Source: Chenopodium formosanum
Taxonomy: Eukaryota; Streptophyta; Magnoliopsida; Caryophyllales; Amaranthaceae
NCBI GenBank assembly: GCA_024500155.1
Contig: CM044874.1
Span: 7,021,001 to 7,085,000 of the forward strand
Length of the DNA: 64,000 nucleotides
Reading direction: 5' to 3'
Position numbers and translations under genes: made by a program. The notes beneath the pieces were generated by a model. That model saw only the letters and a list, made by a program, of their open reading frames with translations, did not search any database and had not been told where the DNA came from. Shown here piece by piece: positions 61,114-64,000 of this stretch; the stretch's first letter is position 1; every line of letters begins with the position of its first letter.

Positions 61114-62492
61114 CATAATCATAAATTACAACGATTATAATCATAATCATGTTCATGTTTATATTAAAGCATAATAATTGCAAGATCCTAGGCATGATAC
61201 TAACAAGATTAATAACAAACCCTAGCATGTCACTAAACAATAAAAATCAAATCTTTAACCCTAACATGATACTAACAATCATAAATATTAGGAAGAACAT
61301 AGGAAGCATCGTAACAATCATATTTAATATATTTGATATTATAACCTTTTCCCTAAACATGATAATAGGAATATCATAATAACAATATAAACATGATTTT
61401 TACATCATAATATCAATTAATCAATTAAAGTACTTACTTTGATGCTTTGTACCTCTTTCTAATAACAAAATACACACGTTAGTAACTTCAAGGAAAATAA
61501 TAAACAAAACAATTAAATTAAATAATTGAAATAGAGATTTGGGACCAAACCCTCAGAAATTAAAACCTTTCACGTCTAGAGCGAAGGCAACTTCGAATAT
61601 GTCTAGGTATTTCTAGATCTTGCGAATGCGGAATTTTGTATGATAAAACCAAGTTTGGGAGGAGATAAATGAGAGAATTAAAAGAATGTTAATGAATGTT
61701 GATGAATGGTGAGAATTGATGAATCTTGATGACAATTGGTGAATCTTTGATGAATGAAAACGGAGTTTTTAATACGATATTTATAGAGAAAATCAGCCAA
61801 AAAAAATAAATTAACAAAACAGAGTCTAACGCTCAGGAAATAAAGCTGGCGCCAACCCTGGCTAACTGGCGCCAGGCACCAACACTAGCGTCAGGCGCCA
61901 AGGCCTGGGGTTGGACGCCAAGCTTGATTTTAACGCGTTTTCGAAAATCCGATAAGTTTACCGTACTGGAGGATAAAATAATATAATTTCCTCGAAAATG
62001 CTATTTGATTTTGATTAAAACTCTGAAAAGTCAAAAAGTCAATTTATCAATGCTAATTGAATTAGGAATGAAAAGAACCTTCTACAAGAATCTAGAAGAC
62101 TAAAACCATTCCTAATTACATTCGGAATGATAAATCATATTAGGCCCTCCCCTAGATCATTGGGCCGTACATAAAGCTCAAACCGGGCCCAGTTTGGTAA
62201 ATTGGCCATAACTTCCTCAATATTCATCGGAATTGGGCTTATAATATATCGCTGGAAAGGTCTTTGCAAGCCCCATCCAAATACACCACTATTGGACCCA
62301 TATCATGGACCAACCAAACTGGATTGGTTGTTTTCTTAAAATAAAGTTTTCAAAAACAGAGAGAAGAGAAAAGAAATAAAAACTTTCCGCAACACTAGAC
62401 TTTCCACACTTTCGTTTCATTCGATAATAATTCGACGTGAAAGGTACTCATCACTGGGTTTGGTTTTGGGGAGACACAAATGGGTGTCTACA
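60446..62492 (-). repeat. LTR C (M2 3' LTR)
   Basis: It runs from TGTAGGGAATAATTTC to GGGTGTCTACA. On the minus strand it has a TATA box (TATTTATA, 61778-61785) and a GC cluster upstream of it (61835-61925). (ATA)n runs lie at about 61051-61113. Unlike LTR A it keeps the TATA segment. Confidence 0.88.
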
Positions 62493-62786
62493 GAAGCCCC
62501 TACTTTGACTGAGTTTGGAGAAATGCGAGTTTCGAAAACAAAAGTCAAAGTAGCGATAGGGATGGAGAATGATTCAGAACGTTCTACAATCCTAAATCAA
62601 TCTTGCAACGCCGATACCTGCAAAACTAGCGTTAGTTAAGCAGATAAAAGAGTTAAGAAACGCGTATCTTGCACCGTCGAGCACACGTCTCTGAAAGTAA
62701 CCAAATTGTTTGATGACCTCCTGCAAGCTAGAGAATGTCATCCCGCTTGAAAACCGCTATGCCTGTAACTGCTTCCAAATTTGGAA

Positions 62787-63010
62787 GATTGCTTCGCCTG
62801 AAACGATCCTCCTCCGCATTGATAATATTCCACATCCAAGGGAATACCATCGAAGATTATTTCTCTTGAAATAATCTCTCATCCGCATTGATAATATTCC
62901 ACATCCTAGGGAATACTATCGAAGATTATTTCTCTTGAAATAATCCTCATCCGCATTGATAATATTCCACATCCTAGGGAATACTATCGAAGATAACTTC
63001 GCCCGAAATT
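62787..63010. repeat. 68-bp tandem array with paired hairpins (M2)
   Basis: Units start at 62787, 62855, 62924 and 62992. Two units have GATTATTTC-TCTT-GAAATAATC, where M1 has GATTGTTTC-TCTT-GAAACAATC: both arms changed together. The second hairpin is GATAATATTCC with GGAATACTATC around a loop. Confidence 0.83.
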
Positions 63011-63407
63011 ACCTCCAGTTGTTCGTGACAACTCTCCGCAAGCTAGGAAACGTTTTCGAAGATATCTTCTCTTGAAGTCATCCTCATTTGATGCGATAAT
63101 TTTCCAAAGGAAATTACTGAAGATCCACGCCTATCAATCTTTAAAAGTTTGCCTGAACTTTGCTTCCGCTATGCCTGTACGTCGGTGCCCTTTTGCTTTG
63201 AACCTGTATGTCAGTGCCTTTTGCTAATGAGCCAATGCTTGGGCGCTTTAAGCTAAGTGAGACAATCTCTTATCAGGTCGATCACTTTATGTAATCAAGC
63301 CGATTACTAAATCATGTCAAATTGCTTAGAGGGGATAACTGGCGTACCAAGGAACCCAAAAATATGTTGCAGAAGGCTAGCACAACCTCATAGGTGGCTG
63401 GATGCTT

Positions 63408-63541
63408 TGGCGTCGCTGAAAAACCATCAGCGCCAGCTATTTGGTGTTAGCGCCAGGCGCTGATGTTGGCGCCAGGCGCCAAGCCTGATTTATGACGCCA
63501 ATGCATAGGGACTGGCGCCAGCACGGGATATCCCTTAAATA
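63408..63541 (+). promoter_or_regulatory. M2 antisense promoter: GC cluster plus TATA-like box
   Basis: AGCGCCAGGCGC and GGCGCCAGGCGCC units (63408-63516) precede TTAAATACC (63535-63543) and a leader like that of M1 (from 20270). The donor-like ATGTAAGT of the leader intron is at about 63690. The antisense gene itself would start beyond the window. Confidence 0.5.
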
Positions 63542-64000
63542 CCCCTTTCCTCTTCATTTTGCTGCTCCATTCGTCGCGAAACTGCTCGAGGAAACCGAAA
63601 GCTTCAATTGCTCATTGCTTGCTCGTTTCTCAACCGAATTCGCTCAAATTTGTTGCAAATCAAAGCTCTTCTCATCTATTTTCCTGATCTATGTAAGTTT
63701 TCTTCAAACTCACATCAGTTTTTATGAATTCTTGGCATGTTTATTCACAAATTTCATGAAAATTCGAAACTTATAATGCTTAATTGGAATAGTTTGTCAA
63801 GTTTTATGCCATGAATTTGCTTGATTATGTTTGTATATTGCCTTAGGAGTAAATTGAGACTTGTTTGACTCAATTTGGTGAAGAAATGAGCAATTTGCCA
63901 TTGTTGGACCTCTTAAGATCGTGAAGAACAATGTGACTCGTTCTTGATATTTTTGCTAGCAATTCTTGTCCAATTTGTCACAATAATCACTATAGTATTG

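Larger units (their letters stand above)
60446..64000 (-). mobile_element. M2: second minus-strand Tat/Ogre-like element (partial)
   Basis: LTR C and the internal sequence to its right match LTR A and 19166-20740 of M1, in the same orientation. The left flank is GTCGT (60441-60445), whose partner lies beyond the window. Only the 3' end of the element is visible: PPT, hairpin array, and the promoter and leader of the antisense PMD gene. Confidence 0.85.

Overview
This window looks like gene-poor, repeat-dense chromosome of a large plant (eudicot-type) genome. Essentially everything recognisable is transposable-element DNA: LTR retrotransposons of both superfamilies, Mutator-like and Stowaway-like TIR elements, a Helitron and a CACTA-like element. 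I found no convincing host protein gene, tRNA, rRNA or CRISPR array. I cannot name the species. Almost every coding region is broken by stops or frameshifts, so the intact-looking pieces below are remnants.

Left part (1-15273). AT-rich DNA with small DNA transposons: a Stowaway-like MITE (34-284, TA duplication), a short Mutator-like element (825-1422, 9-bp duplication) and a Helitron (2073-2905, TC start, hairpin plus CTAG end, A/T target). A CACTA-like element follows (from 4797), abutting a dead copia gag fragment (6510-6865). Then comes a very degraded minus-strand copia element C0 (LTR 6866-7614, internal to about 13440), an inverted-repeat insertion (about 13480-14352) and half an LTR (14353-15273).

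Right part (15274-64000) is a stack of nested insertions. The outer host H1 is a plus-strand Ty3/gypsy Tat/Ogre-like element whose remaining pieces are 15274-17056, 46624-47569 and 60133-60445; its gag and protease read across the gaps. Into H1 went: M1 (17057-46623), a minus-strand element of the same family; A1 (47570-60127), an Athila-like gypsy element with 5-bp duplication ATTTA; and M2 (60446 to beyond the window), another minus-strand relative. M1 was itself split in its reverse transcriptase by a minus-strand copia element, C1 (28636-38659, duplication GTAAG, tRNA-iMet-like primer site). A1 received a Mutator-like element (54754-55866, 9-bp duplication) and a solo LTR, LTR X (55926-57688).

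M1 encodes gag, protease, RT, RNase H, a second archaeal-like RNase H and integrase on the minus strand. Between integrase and 3' LTR it carries two plus-strand (antisense) spliced genes: one with a plant mobile domain and one resembling DUF7745 proteins. Each has its own TATA box. A1 has gag-protease and an ATHILA ORF1-like gene but no RT or integrase.

The most striking unexplained pattern is that several unrelated element families each carry their own GC-rich short repeat, mostly palindromic, clustered just upstream of TATA boxes. The same kind of cluster also precedes the antisense genes. A second is a 68-bp tandem array in M1 and M2 whose units fold into paired hairpins with apparent compensatory changes.
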